6,989 bases of DNA from Thermoplasmata archaeon (GCA_030043405.1 JASHXS010000017.1:1-6989), one strand, 5' to 3'. Numbered from the stretch's first letter, positions 1-6,278 are shown. The notes: generated by a model from the letters alone, not told the origin. Numbers and translations are program-made.

Positions 1-240
1 GTCATCGCCCTTCTCGGCAAGTACGGTACGGCTCGATTCGCCCCGATCCAGCGGTGCTTGTCGGGGGTGAGCCCGGCGACGCTGACGACGACGCTGCGGA
101 GTTTGGAACGGGAGCGACTGGTCCGACGTCGGACCATCGAAGGCGAACGGGGACCCGTGCGGGCCTACGCGCTGACGCCATCGGGCCAGCGATTGTACGA
201 GACCCTCCTGCCGCTGGCCAACTGGCTGCGGGCGACCTGA
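1..240 (+). CDS. HxlR-family winged-helix transcriptional regulator (C-terminal part)
   Basis: The reading frame is open from base 1, so the N-terminus lies outside the window and 79 residues remain before a TGA stop. The fragment carries the second half of an HxlR-type DNA-binding domain: a recognition-helix region (SGVSPATLTTTLRSLERERL, about residues 21-40), a basic wing (VRRRTI) and the family-typical end, in which a Tyr-Ala-Leu-Thr-Pro-Ser-Gly strand leads into a closing helix ending in LANWLRAT. HxlR proteins usually act as small dimeric regulators responding to metabolites, aldehydes or redox stress; the ligand cannot be told here. The usual N-terminal cysteine and first helices are not visible. 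It converges with the GyrI-like gene with only 2 nt between the stop codons. Family assignment is fairly secure; target genes are unknown. Confidence 0.85.
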   Translation, partial: VIALLGKYGTARFAPIQRCLSGVSPATLTTTLRSLERERLVRRRTIEGERGPVRAYALTPSGQRLYETLLPLANWLRAT

Positions 241-242
241 AC

Positions 243-647
243 CTACTTGGCCGGAAGGTAGACGACGGTCAACAACCGATCCGGCGAGTGCTCCTGCGGA
301 TTGCACAAAAAGACGTCCCCGGCGGGACCGTCCGGAGGACCTCGCAGCACCTTGGCCGCCTCTCCGGGGAACGCGGCCCAGACCCTCGGGAGTTCGCTGT
401 ACGGTCCCTTCACGACCCGCCAGGCCACCTTGCCCTTGACTCGCGTCCAGTCCGGCAACATCCCAATCTGGACCGGCGCCCCGACCGTCTTGTCGAAGAA
501 CGCGTGCGCACCGTCGCAGCTGGCCACGGGACCGCCGCTCGAGGGGTACCCGATAGGGGCCCTTAAATCGGTAGGTCGGGCCATCGGCCGAGACGGCCGG
601 GGCGTTCGGGGGAAGGGGGCGAGAAGGAACCAGCCGGTCGGGGCCAT
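243..647 (-). CDS. Short GyrI-like (AraC effector-binding type) small-molecule-binding protein; start uncertain
   Basis: The longest frame gives 134 residues. The C-terminal ~85 resemble the second half of a GyrI-like/TipAS effector-binding domain: a strand ending VGAPV (55-59), KVAWRVVKGPYSEL (73-86) with the typical Gly-Pro-Tyr turn, a helix with Trp90, then DVFLCNPQEH and a final strand TVVYLPAK. Such domains bind small cationic or hydrophobic ligands, or GyrI-type partners. Full domains have two such halves and about 150 residues, so this one looks like a half-domain with no DNA-binding part. The ATG at 647 was kept because GGGGAG lies 10 nt upstream and a TTAA box 41 nt upstream. The first ~40 residues are proline-rich and unconvincing. 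Alternatives are ATG at 584 and GTG at 527; the latter lies 38 nt behind a better TATA-like element at 562-568. It is convergent with the HxlR gene, and a functional link to it is only inferred. Confidence 0.65.
   Translation of the reverse strand: MAPTGWFLLAPFPRTPRPSRPMARPTDLRAPIGYPSSGGPVASCDGAHAFFDKTVGAPVQIGMLPDWTRVKGKVAWRVVKGPYSELPRVWAAFPGEAAKVLRGPPDGPAGDVFLCNPQEHSPDRLLTVVYLPAK
562..568 (-). promoter_or_regulatory. TATA-like box (ATTTAAG) inside the 5' part of the GyrI-like frame
   Basis: On the minus strand this reads ATTTAAG, an AT island in very GC-rich surroundings and similar to the GluRS promoter core. Read in frame it would encode TTA and AGG, codons otherwise scarce here, which argues that this stretch is promoter rather than coding. 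Transcription from it would begin near 538-540, giving a leader of about 11 nt before the GTG at 527. Without expression data it is only a candidate. Confidence 0.3.
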
Positions 648-684
648 TTCGACGGCTCTCCCCAGACTCCGGCGCTTTCGGAAC

Positions 685-691
685 CCTTAAC
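685..691. promoter_or_regulatory. Possible divergent promoter core (CCCTTAAC) between the GyrI-like and CDF genes
   Basis: This is the only AT-containing block in the 92-bp divergent spacer 648-739. Its centre is about 52 nt upstream of the CDF start and 41 nt upstream of the longest GyrI-like start, suitable for short leadered transcripts in both directions. The TTAA core is symmetrical, so it could serve either strand. The match to an archaeal TATA box is short and weak. Confidence 0.25.
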
Positions 692-739
692 CGCCGGCCC
701 CTTGCTGGTTAGTCCCCCGGAGGAGAACCCGGGAGCTGG

Positions 740-1624
740 ATGCGTCCGCAGGTCGTCGTCACCGCCACCCTAGTCCTCAACGCGACCCTCTTCGTGCTCA
801 ACCTGTCCGTTGCGGAGCTCTCCGGCTCCCGGGCGGTCCTGTCCCAGGCGATCTACACCGTCACCGACCTGATCGGGAGTGCCTTCCTGCTGTGGGGGCT
901 GTACCTCTCGCGCCGCCCGGCCGACTACGACCACCCGTTCGGACACGGGCGCGAGCGCTTCTTCTGGGCCTTCATCTCCATCGTCGTCTCCTTCACCGTC
1001 GCGGGTCTCCTGGCCCTGGGGACCGGGTTCGACCAGCTGACGGACCCGGGGAAGATCTCGCACATCGGGGAAGCGCTCCTGGTGGTGGGAGCCACCCTGG
1101 CCGCGAGCGTGGTCGGGATCGCGGTGACGCTCCGGGAACTCCGGACCTCCAAGGAGACCCTCGGCCAGCTGCTGGCCTCCGCCAACCAGGGGCTGAAGTC
1201 GATCTTCTACCAGGACCTGATCGCCATTGTCGGGGCCATCGCCGCCTTCGTCGGGCTCCTGGCCGTCTATCGGACCGGGCACGATGCGATCGACGGCCTC
1301 ACGGCGATCGTGGAGGGCCTCATCCTGTTCCTCGCGGGCATCGTGCTGTCCGTGGAGAGTCGGGAGTACCTCGTGGGGAGGGCCCTGGAACCGGGCACCA
1401 TCCGGGGCGTCTTCGCCCTGATCGAACGAGACCCCCGGGTCGCCCGGGTCCGGGACGCCCATTCGATGCTGATCGGCCCGGACGACGCGCTCCTGGCCCT
1501 CAAGGTGAATTTCCGGGATGGCCTGACGACGGACCAGATCGAGCTCGCGATCGATGAGGTCGCCTCCTCGATCAAGAAGGGCTTCCCGGGGGTCCACCAC
1601 GTGGTCATCGAGCCGGAGTCGTAG
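740..1624 (+). CDS. Cation diffusion facilitator (CDF) family metal transporter, ZnT9-like branch
   Basis: The 294-residue protein has the CDF layout: six predicted membrane helices (about 4-24, 34-54, 77-97, 110-133, 158-178, 186-204) and a cytoplasmic C-terminal domain (about 215-294). CDF proteins export divalent cations such as Zn, Mn, Fe or Co by exchange with protons. Branch markers are HPFGHGRERFFWAF (65-78) after helix 2 and ESREYLVGRA (206-215) after helix 6, which resemble the ZnT9/SLC30A9-like group. The helix-2 metal motif, normally AxHSxxD, here reads SQAIYTVTD (35-43): Asp43 is kept but the histidine is Tyr39. In helix 5 Asp159 is kept, but the preceding acidic residue usual in this branch is Gln158. 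The ATG at 740 is preceded by GGGAG 4 nt away and GGAGGAG (719-725) 14 nt away. The gene end overlaps the convergent MFS gene by 20 bp. Substrate unknown. Confidence 0.88.
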   Translation: MRPQVVVTATLVLNATLFVLNLSVAELSGSRAVLSQAIYTVTDLIGSAFLLWGLYLSRRPADYDHPFGHGRERFFWAFISIVVSFTVAGLLALGTGFDQLTDPGKISHIGEALLVVGATLAASVVGIAVTLRELRTSKETLGQLLASANQGLKSIFYQDLIAIVGAIAAFVGLLAVYRTGHDAIDGLTAIVEGLILFLAGIVLSVESREYLVGRALEPGTIRGVFALIERDPRVARVRDAHSMLIGPDDALLALKVNFRDGLTTDQIELAIDEVASSIKKGFPGVHHVVIEPES

Positions 1625-2843
1625 CCACGGGATCCGCCGCGCCCGGGTCGAAGACCCGAGCGAGCGTGAAGAGGACGAGGGCGAGCGCCACCGAGCCGAA
1701 GAACGCGTACAGCCCATCGTTCTGGAAGTGGGAGTACAGCCAGGACGAACCCGCGATCCCGATGACCATCCCGAGCGAGATCGTCAGCGAGTAGATCGCC
1801 ATCGTGGTCGCGCGGGTCATCTCCCGCGAGAGGTCCGCCAGCGCGGCGAGCGCGGCCGGTCCGTAGGCGAGGGCGATGATGACGCACACCCCGAGGGCCC
1901 CGAGGATCGGCCAGGTCGCGCCGTAGGCGACGAGCAGGCAGGCGCACCCCATCGCCCCGACGAACCCGGCCGCCCCGACGGACATCAGGCGGGTCCGGCC
2001 GAACCGGTCGGCCAACCCTCCGTAATACGGCTGGGTGACGACGAGGAGCAGCCCGCCGCCGATGATGAGTCCGGAAAGGAGGGTGGTCGAGACGCCCGCG
2101 CCGCTCGCGTCCGGACCGATGAAGACGAGGGCCGCACCGATGAGGACGTAGATGACGAGCCAGGGGAGGGTGACGAGGAGCACGCTCCGGCGGAACACAA
2201 AGGCCCGAATGGCCCGGAACGAGTACTGGCGGGTGCCGTGGTACGTCGGGATCCCGCGGATGAGCGCGGCCGTCACGCCGAGGCCCACCGCGAGGGCCGC
2301 CGCGCCGGCGAGGAAGACGAGACTGAGCTGAGCGTTCGCGAGCGCGCCCTCGAGCCCGAGTCCCAACCCGATCCCGCTGGTCCAGCCGAACAGGTTCACC
2401 GCGTCGAACCGGCCCATCTCGTACCCCCGGTGGTCCGCGTCGGCCCGGTCGCCGACGACGGCGAGGCTCGCCGCCAGGATCGCGCCACTGCCCACACCGA
2501 AGACGAAGTTGATCCCGCCCAGGGCGACGGTGTTGCGGGTCAGCGCGACCGCTCCGAACAACACCGCGGAGACGCCCATCCCGGCGAACAGCACGGGCCA
2601 GCGACCGTACCGGTCGGCCAGGTACCCCGAGAAGAGGACGGTCGAGAACTCCCCGAGGGGGGCCATCGCGCTGACGAGGCCGGCCACCCCCACGTCGTCG
2701 CCCGAGAAACCGTTCGAGTGGTGGGTGATGTAGGCGGCGAAGACGACGACCGTGATCCCGAACGCGAAGCGTACGAAGAAGGTCGCGGTGAGGACGGCCC
2801 GCAGGGCCCACCGGTGATCGTCGGAGGCTCCGTGCGCCGCCAC
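1605..2843 (-). CDS. Major facilitator superfamily (MFS) transporter
   Basis: The frame encodes 412 residues in two six-helix halves, the usual MFS size. The cytoplasmic loop 2-3 signature is GYLADRYGRWP (73-83) and its repeat in the second half is GGLADRFGRTR (275-285); the central loop lies near 197-218. The protein would be a secondary transporter of the cytoplasmic membrane; the substrate cannot be read from sequence, and drug/metabolite efflux or sugar/organic acid uptake are all possible. The frame stays open far upstream, but membrane-protein sequence begins only after the GTG at 2843. That start has GGGGAG (2855-2860) 11 nt upstream and falls 17 nt after the VOC stop codon, which suggests co-transcription. 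The TGA stop lies inside the end of the convergent CDF gene. Confidence 0.9.
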   Translation of the reverse strand: MAAHGASDDHRWALRAVLTATFFVRFAFGITVVVFAAYITHHSNGFSGDDVGVAGLVSAMAPLGEFSTVLFSGYLADRYGRWPVLFAGMGVSAVLFGAVALTRNTVALGGINFVFGVGSGAILAASLAVVGDRADADHRGYEMGRFDAVNLFGWTSGIGLGLGLEGALANAQLSLVFLAGAAALAVGLGVTAALIRGIPTYHGTRQYSFRAIRAFVFRRSVLLVTLPWLVIYVLIGAALVFIGPDASGAGVSTTLLSGLIIGGGLLLVVTQPYYGGLADRFGRTRLMSVGAAGFVGAMGCACLLVAYGATWPILGALGVCVIIALAYGPAALAALADLSREMTRATTMAIYSLTISLGMVIGIAGSSWLYSHFQNDGLYAFFGSVALALVLFTLARVFDPGAADPVATTPAR

Positions 2844-2860
2844 CGGGTGTCGGGCTCCCC

Positions 2861-3250
2861 CTAGGCGGCCGGACGGGCGCGCTCGATGAGCTCGATCCAC
2901 ACCTCGTTCGGGTCCAGGATGAACGCGATCCGCGAGGACCCCCCGGCCAGCCGGTACGGTTCCTTCGCGACGGGGACGCCCTTGGTGCGCACGTGCAGGA
3001 GGAAGCGGTCGAGGTCGTCGACCTCGAAGGCCAGGTGGTCCAGCTGCTCGCCGGCCTCGAAGGCCTCCTTGCCCTCCCAGTGGGTGAGCTCCACCCGGGC
3101 GCCGGTCTCCCGGTCGCGGACGAAGGCGATCTCCGCATGGTTCTCGGGGATGGTCCGCCGTCGTTCGAACTCGAGCCCGAGGATCTCCGTGTAGAACCGG
3201 AGGCTCTCGTCCATGTGACGGACAGTGATGGACGTGTGCAGGAACTTCAT
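2861..3250 (-). CDS. Glyoxalase I-like VOC superfamily protein (lactoylglutathione lyase family)
   Basis: The 129-residue protein aligns along its length with bacterial glyoxalase I: MKFLHTSITVRHMDESLRFY at the start, ARVELTHW (51-58), LDHLAFEV (70-77) and DPNEVWIELIE (113-123). The four metal ligands of Ni/Zn glyoxalase I can be assigned to His5, Glu54, His72 and Glu120, so the site looks intact. Glyoxalase I isomerises the hemithioacetal of methylglyoxal and a thiol to a thioester. Most archaea lack glutathione, so the thiol may differ, or the protein may be another VOC enzyme such as an epimerase. It begins 48 nt after the GluRS stop and ends 17 nt before the MFS start. GATTAGAA about 32 nt upstream of the ATG could be a weak promoter of its own. 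The name gloA would be reasonable but the substrate is unproven. Confidence 0.88.
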   Translation of the reverse strand: MKFLHTSITVRHMDESLRFYTEILGLEFERRRTIPENHAEIAFVRDRETGARVELTHWEGKEAFEAGEQLDHLAFEVDDLDRFLLHVRTKGVPVAKEPYRLAGGSSRIAFILDPNEVWIELIERARPAA

Positions 3251-3298
3251 CGCCGAGCCGGAGAGCGCGGGTCGGCCTTCTAATCCTTCGCGTCCACG

Positions 3299-5029
3299 TT
3301 ACGGGTGGCCGAAGACGACCCGAAGCGGGGCCGAACCGCCCGTCCAGTCCTTCTCGACCCGGACGAAGCCCACGCGCTCGAACTGGAACACCTCCCCCGG
3401 CCGGGCGGAGGCGAGCGTCGCCTCGCCGAGACCGGGGGTGTGCTCCCCCTCGATCCCGAGCACGTCGACCGGCAGGGCCCCCTCCGCGCCGACCCACTGG
3501 AGTCGGGGGATCCGCTGGTTCGCGCGGCTGGTGAACCGGGCGGCCAACGTCCCGCCGGCGCTCGGCAGCGCCGCGGGCAGCTGGATGTTGGCGAGGTCCT
3601 TGAGTCGGATCTCCGAGCCCAGTCGGGGCTCGAGGTCCCGCCGAGCGAGGTGGAAGACCGGGCCGGCAGGGGCGACGCGCGTCCCCAACTCCGCGCGGTC
3701 GGGATGATTGGGGAGCGAGACGGACGCCAGGTCCTCGGGCCACGCGTCGACTTCGACGCGGACCGGGTCCGCTACGAACGCCCGACGAACGGTACTGGCA
3801 TCGATCCGCTTCCGATTCTCGGCGTAGAGCGTCTCTGCCGGCACCTCGACGTCGGCGAGCGACATTCCGAACGAGAGGATGAACGCGCGGACCGCGTCGT
3901 TCGTGATCCCTCGCCGGTCGAGGGACCGAAGCGACCAGGTGCGGGGGTCGGACCAGCCGTCGAACTCACCGGACTTGATCTCCCGGTACGACTTGCTCTT
4001 CGCGACCTTCGCCTCCCGGACCCTCAGGATGCCCCAGTGGACGAACGAGGGTCCGTGGATCCCGAGGAGGTCCCAGATGTACCGCTGCATGCGGTCCTCC
4101 ATCACCAGGTCCTTGCCACGGAGGACGTGGGTGATCCCGAGCTCGATGTCGTCCACGGCCCAGGAAAATTCGAGCATGGGCCAGACGCGGTATCGCGTGC
4201 CCACGCGCGGATGATCGAGGTCGCTCAGGCGGAACAGGACGCGGTCGCGGAACGCCGGGTCCGGGTCCTGGAGGTCGGTCTTGAGCCGCAGGACGGCCTC
4301 GCCCACGGCGTAGGAGTTGCCGAGCATCTTGTTCCACTCGTCCATCGCCTCCCCCGGGTTCTGGGCCCGCTCTGGGCAGGCCACCCCGTGGGCGCGATTC
4401 TCGCGGAGCAACTCGGCCGGGCACCGACACACGTAGGCGGCGCCCTTGGCGATCACGCGCTCGGCCCACGGGTAGAAGTTCGGCACGCGGTCCGACTTGT
4501 AGAACACGGCGTCCGGATGAACTCCGGCGGCCTCGCAGTCCCCCAGGATCAGATCGAAGAACTCGGTCTCGACCCGCTTCTCCTCGGAGCCGATCGTATC
4601 GTCGAAGACGAGCAGGATCCGCCCCGAGTACCGCTCCCGATAGAGCTGGTTGATGAAGAGCATCCGGCCGTGGCCGATGTGGAGCGTTCCGCTCGGGAAC
4701 GGGGCGAGTCGGAGCACGACCTTCCCCGGGGATGCGCCGGGAAGGTCGGCGAACTCCGGGGTGGAGGGGAGGCTCGGTCGGGCCGCCGTCCGCTCGGGCC
4801 CGCCCAGCGCGGCCAGCCGGTCCTCCAGTTCGGAAGAGGGGAGGCCGTTCAGTTCCGCGACGACCGTCGACACGAGGTCGCGGACCGCGGCGCCCGAAGG
4901 TCGCAGGGCCGGGTCGGTGGCGAGGAGCCGCGCGACGATCGGGTCCACCCGCGCGCCCCCGGGGTGGGCGACGGCGTTCTCCAGCGCGAGTCGCCGGGCG
5001 CGGTGTTCCACCTCGGCCGGGAGCGACAC
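3299..5029 (-). CDS. gltX: Glutamyl-tRNA synthetase, archaeal type
   Basis: The 576-residue class I aminoacyl-tRNA synthetase attaches glutamate to tRNA-Glu. In archaea without GlnRS it also mischarges tRNA-Gln for later amidation by GatDE. Residues 1-95 are the archaeal N-terminal extension (ARRLALENAV, 11-20). The Rossmann catalytic core starts near 103 with LAPFPSGTLHIGHGRM (108-123), containing the HIGH motif (117-120). A cysteine cluster (Cys201, Cys203, Cys218) may bind zinc. SWAVDDIELGITHVLRGKD (289-307) is the conserved active-site region, and the KMSKS loop appears as KVAKS (341-345). Residues from about 400 form the GlnRS-like beta-barrel anticodon-binding part. The GTG at 5029 was chosen because the N-terminus fits the family and a TATA-like box is centred 25 nt upstream, implying a leaderless mRNA. 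It follows the RNase H-fold gene by 22 nt in the same direction. Confidence 0.96.
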   Translation of the reverse strand: MSLPAEVEHRARRLALENAVAHPGGARVDPIVARLLATDPALRPSGAAVRDLVSTVVAELNGLPSSELEDRLAALGGPERTAARPSLPSTPEFADLPGASPGKVVLRLAPFPSGTLHIGHGRMLFINQLYRERYSGRILLVFDDTIGSEEKRVETEFFDLILGDCEAAGVHPDAVFYKSDRVPNFYPWAERVIAKGAAYVCRCPAELLRENRAHGVACPERAQNPGEAMDEWNKMLGNSYAVGEAVLRLKTDLQDPDPAFRDRVLFRLSDLDHPRVGTRYRVWPMLEFSWAVDDIELGITHVLRGKDLVMEDRMQRYIWDLLGIHGPSFVHWGILRVREAKVAKSKSYREIKSGEFDGWSDPRTWSLRSLDRRGITNDAVRAFILSFGMSLADVEVPAETLYAENRKRIDASTVRRAFVADPVRVEVDAWPEDLASVSLPNHPDRAELGTRVAPAGPVFHLARRDLEPRLGSEIRLKDLANIQLPAALPSAGGTLAARFTSRANQRIPRLQWVGAEGALPVDVLGIEGEHTPGLGEATLASARPGEVFQFERVGFVRVEKDWTGGSAPLRVVFGHP

Positions 5030-5050
5030 GACGGGCCGAGCGGGGTCGGG

Positions 5051-5058
5051 ATTAAAGG
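5051..5058 (-). promoter_or_regulatory. TATA box of the GluRS gene, overlapping the preceding stop codon
   Basis: The minus strand reads CCTTTAAT, centred near 5054, which is 25 nt upstream of the GluRS GTG at 5029. This is the distance expected for an archaeal TATA box driving a transcript that starts at the initiation codon itself. The TAA stop of the upstream RNase H-fold gene (5052-5054) forms part of the box. No ribosome-binding site is seen in the 22-nt spacer, in agreement with a leaderless start. Confidence 0.6.
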
Positions 5059-5855
5059 GGTTCCGAAGTCCCCGGGCCGGGCGCGCGGCCCCGAGGGTCG
5101 ACCGGACGTGCCTGATCCACGGCCTCGGCGAGCGTGAGCTCGCCGCGGAGCACGCGGTGGGCCGAGGATCGGGAGATGGTCAGTCGGCCGCCGCTTCGTT
5201 CGCGGCTCATCCGTTGGAGGTTCTGGATGTCGCCGGGCGTGAACGCGCTGGGCAGCCGCTCCCGAATCGTGATCCCGCTCGTGTGGGCAATCCGGCGGGC
5301 CGCCACGGGGTCCCGTGGACGGCGCTGCCCTCGGGGCGTCGTCCCGTGCTCATCGACCAGCTCGACCCACCGCTGGTGGTTCAGGAGGGAATTGACGATC
5401 CGATTCCGGGACGGTGGGTCCCCCGCCCCGATTCGGTACCGGACGGGTCGGGACGGGAACCGGTGACGGAGCTGGCTCGCGAAGGTCCCGGCGGATTCCG
5501 GCGATTCGAGGCAGCCGGTGCTGAGACAGCGGCCCCCGGAGACCACGGCGTACCCCGGGCGCGGGCCGGGGTCGATGCCGACGATCAGCTCCTCCTCGGC
5601 CTGGGTGAGGTCGAAAGCCTGCTCGACGGCGGCCGCGAGGGACTGGCGGTCCCCATCCGGGGACACCGCCAGCACGTTCGGATGCGGGATGGAGGCCGCT
5701 TCTCTCGGGGAGGTCAGGACGACCGCTACGCTCTCGGGAATCCGCTGGCCCGGGAGCAGGCTGACCGACGGCCATCGTCCCTCCCGCAGAAAACCCGCGA
5801 GCTCACCATACAGCGCGGGGTCTCGGGTGACGAGTGCGACCGATCGGCGTCTCAC
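5052..5855 (-). CDS. Predicted RuvC/YqgF-like RNase H-fold protein with extra N- and C-terminal regions
   Basis: From GTG 5855 the product has 267 residues. The N-terminal ~85 (SVALVTRDPALYGELAGFL onward) look like a small alpha/beta domain of receiver or Rossmann type. An RNase H fold follows: ELIVGIDPGPRPGYAVVSGG (89-108) with Asp95 on strand 1, YRIGAGDPPSRN (140-151), VELVDEHGTT (164-173) with Glu169, and RDPVAARRIA (181-190) with Asp182. This Asp-Glu-Asp arrangement parallels RuvC and YqgF nucleases, so a metal-dependent DNA or RNA nuclease or junction resolvase is likely but unproven. The C-terminus has a basic segment (TPGDIQNLQRMSRERSGGR, 206-224) that may bind nucleic acid. GTG 5855 is preferred over ATG 5882 because the eight codons between include AT-rich ones inside the promoter island; ATG 5882 remains possible. 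It is transcribed toward GluRS and away from the zinc-ribbon gene. Confidence 0.75.
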   Translation of the reverse strand: MRRRSVALVTRDPALYGELAGFLREGRWPSVSLLPGQRIPESVAVVLTSPREAASIPHPNVLAVSPDGDRQSLAAAVEQAFDLTQAEEELIVGIDPGPRPGYAVVSGGRCLSTGCLESPESAGTFASQLRHRFPSRPVRYRIGAGDPPSRNRIVNSLLNHQRWVELVDEHGTTPRGQRRPRDPVAARRIAHTSGITIRERLPSAFTPGDIQNLQRMSRERSGGRLTISRSSAHRVLRGELTLAEAVDQARPVDPRGRAPGPGTSEPL

Positions 5856-5870
5856 CGCGTCCCTGACGGT

Positions 5871-5888
5871 CAAATATCGCATATACCT
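5871..5888. promoter_or_regulatory. Shared divergent TATA region for the RNase H-fold and zinc-ribbon genes
   Basis: An AT island (CAAATATCGCATATACC) stands out in GC-rich surroundings. On the plus strand AAATAT (5872-5877) is centred 24-25 nt upstream of the zinc-ribbon GTG at 5899. On the minus strand GTATATG (5882-5888 region) is centred about 29 nt upstream of the GTG at 5855. Both distances suit leaderless archaeal transcription, so the two divergent genes seem to use adjacent or overlapping TATA boxes and may compete for the basal factors. Confidence 0.5.
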
Positions 5889-5898
5889 TGCTGCCGAC

Positions 5899-6243
5899 GT
5901 GCCGGTCTGCATGCATTGTGGCAGCCTCGCGGAGGACGGCGCGCTGTTCTGTCCCAAGTGCGGCTACACACTCCCACAAGCCGGCGTGCCCGGCGTAGCC
6001 GGCGCCCCGCCCCCGCCCCCGGCGGGGCCCCGTACCTGGACCAGTCCACCGCCGGCGGGTCCCCCTGGCCCCGCGGCCGGCGGGGTTATCCCCGTGTCGC
6101 CCCCCACGCCCCCCGCCTGGGTCCCCCCGCCCCCGCCGAGCCCAACCGCCCCGCCGAACGGAAAGTATTGCGTTCGGTGCGGCACGCTCATCGCCCGGGC
6201 CGCCGTGTACTGTCCCGTATGCCAGCAACCGCAGGGCCCGTAA
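5899..6243 (+). CDS. Small double zinc-ribbon protein with proline-rich linker
   Basis: This 114-residue protein has two CxxC...CxxC ribbons. The N-terminal one uses Cys4, Cys7, Cys18 and Cys21 (VCMHCG, FCPKCG), and the C-terminal one uses Cys91, Cys94, Cys105 and Cys108 (YCVRCG, YCPVCQ). They are joined by about 65 residues rich in Pro, Gly and Ala, including runs such as PPPPP, probably disordered. There is no membrane segment or catalytic motif. Double zinc ribbons of this kind usually act as protein- or nucleic-acid-binding adaptors; no specific function is recognised. GTG 5899 was chosen because the next ATG (5911) would remove the first metal-binding cysteine and because a TATA-like box lies about 25 nt upstream. 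The stop is 35 nt before the Rnp4 start, so the two are probably co-transcribed. Confidence 0.8.
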   Translation: MPVCMHCGSLAEDGALFCPKCGYTLPQAGVPGVAGAPPPPPAGPRTWTSPPPAGPPGPAAGGVIPVSPPTPPAWVPPPPPSPTAPPNGKYCVRCGTLIARAAVYCPVCQQPQGP

Positions 6244-6278
6244 GGCGCGGCGGCCGGCGAGGACGGCGCACGTCGGCC

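Noticed and set aside
585..599. CGGCCG repeated with a 3-nt spacer, able to form a small hairpin
   Set aside because: The unit is itself a 6-bp palindrome of G and C, common by chance in this composition, and is not placed near a gene end or a convincing promoter.
1554..2864. A 436-codon plus-strand frame opposite the MFS gene
   Set aside because: Its product is a charged, repetitive Glu/Arg/Asp/Pro string with no domain, exactly antisense to a well-supported membrane protein.
2844..3743. N-terminal extension of the MFS frame by 300 codons
   Set aside because: The extension is the shadow of the VOC and GluRS genes; membrane-protein sequence with a ribosome-binding site begins at the GTG at 2843.
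6001..6140. C/G-rich low-complexity stretch that could suggest a repeat array
   Set aside because: It is the coding sequence for the proline-rich linker of the zinc-ribbon protein; there is no regular repeat unit or spacer pattern.
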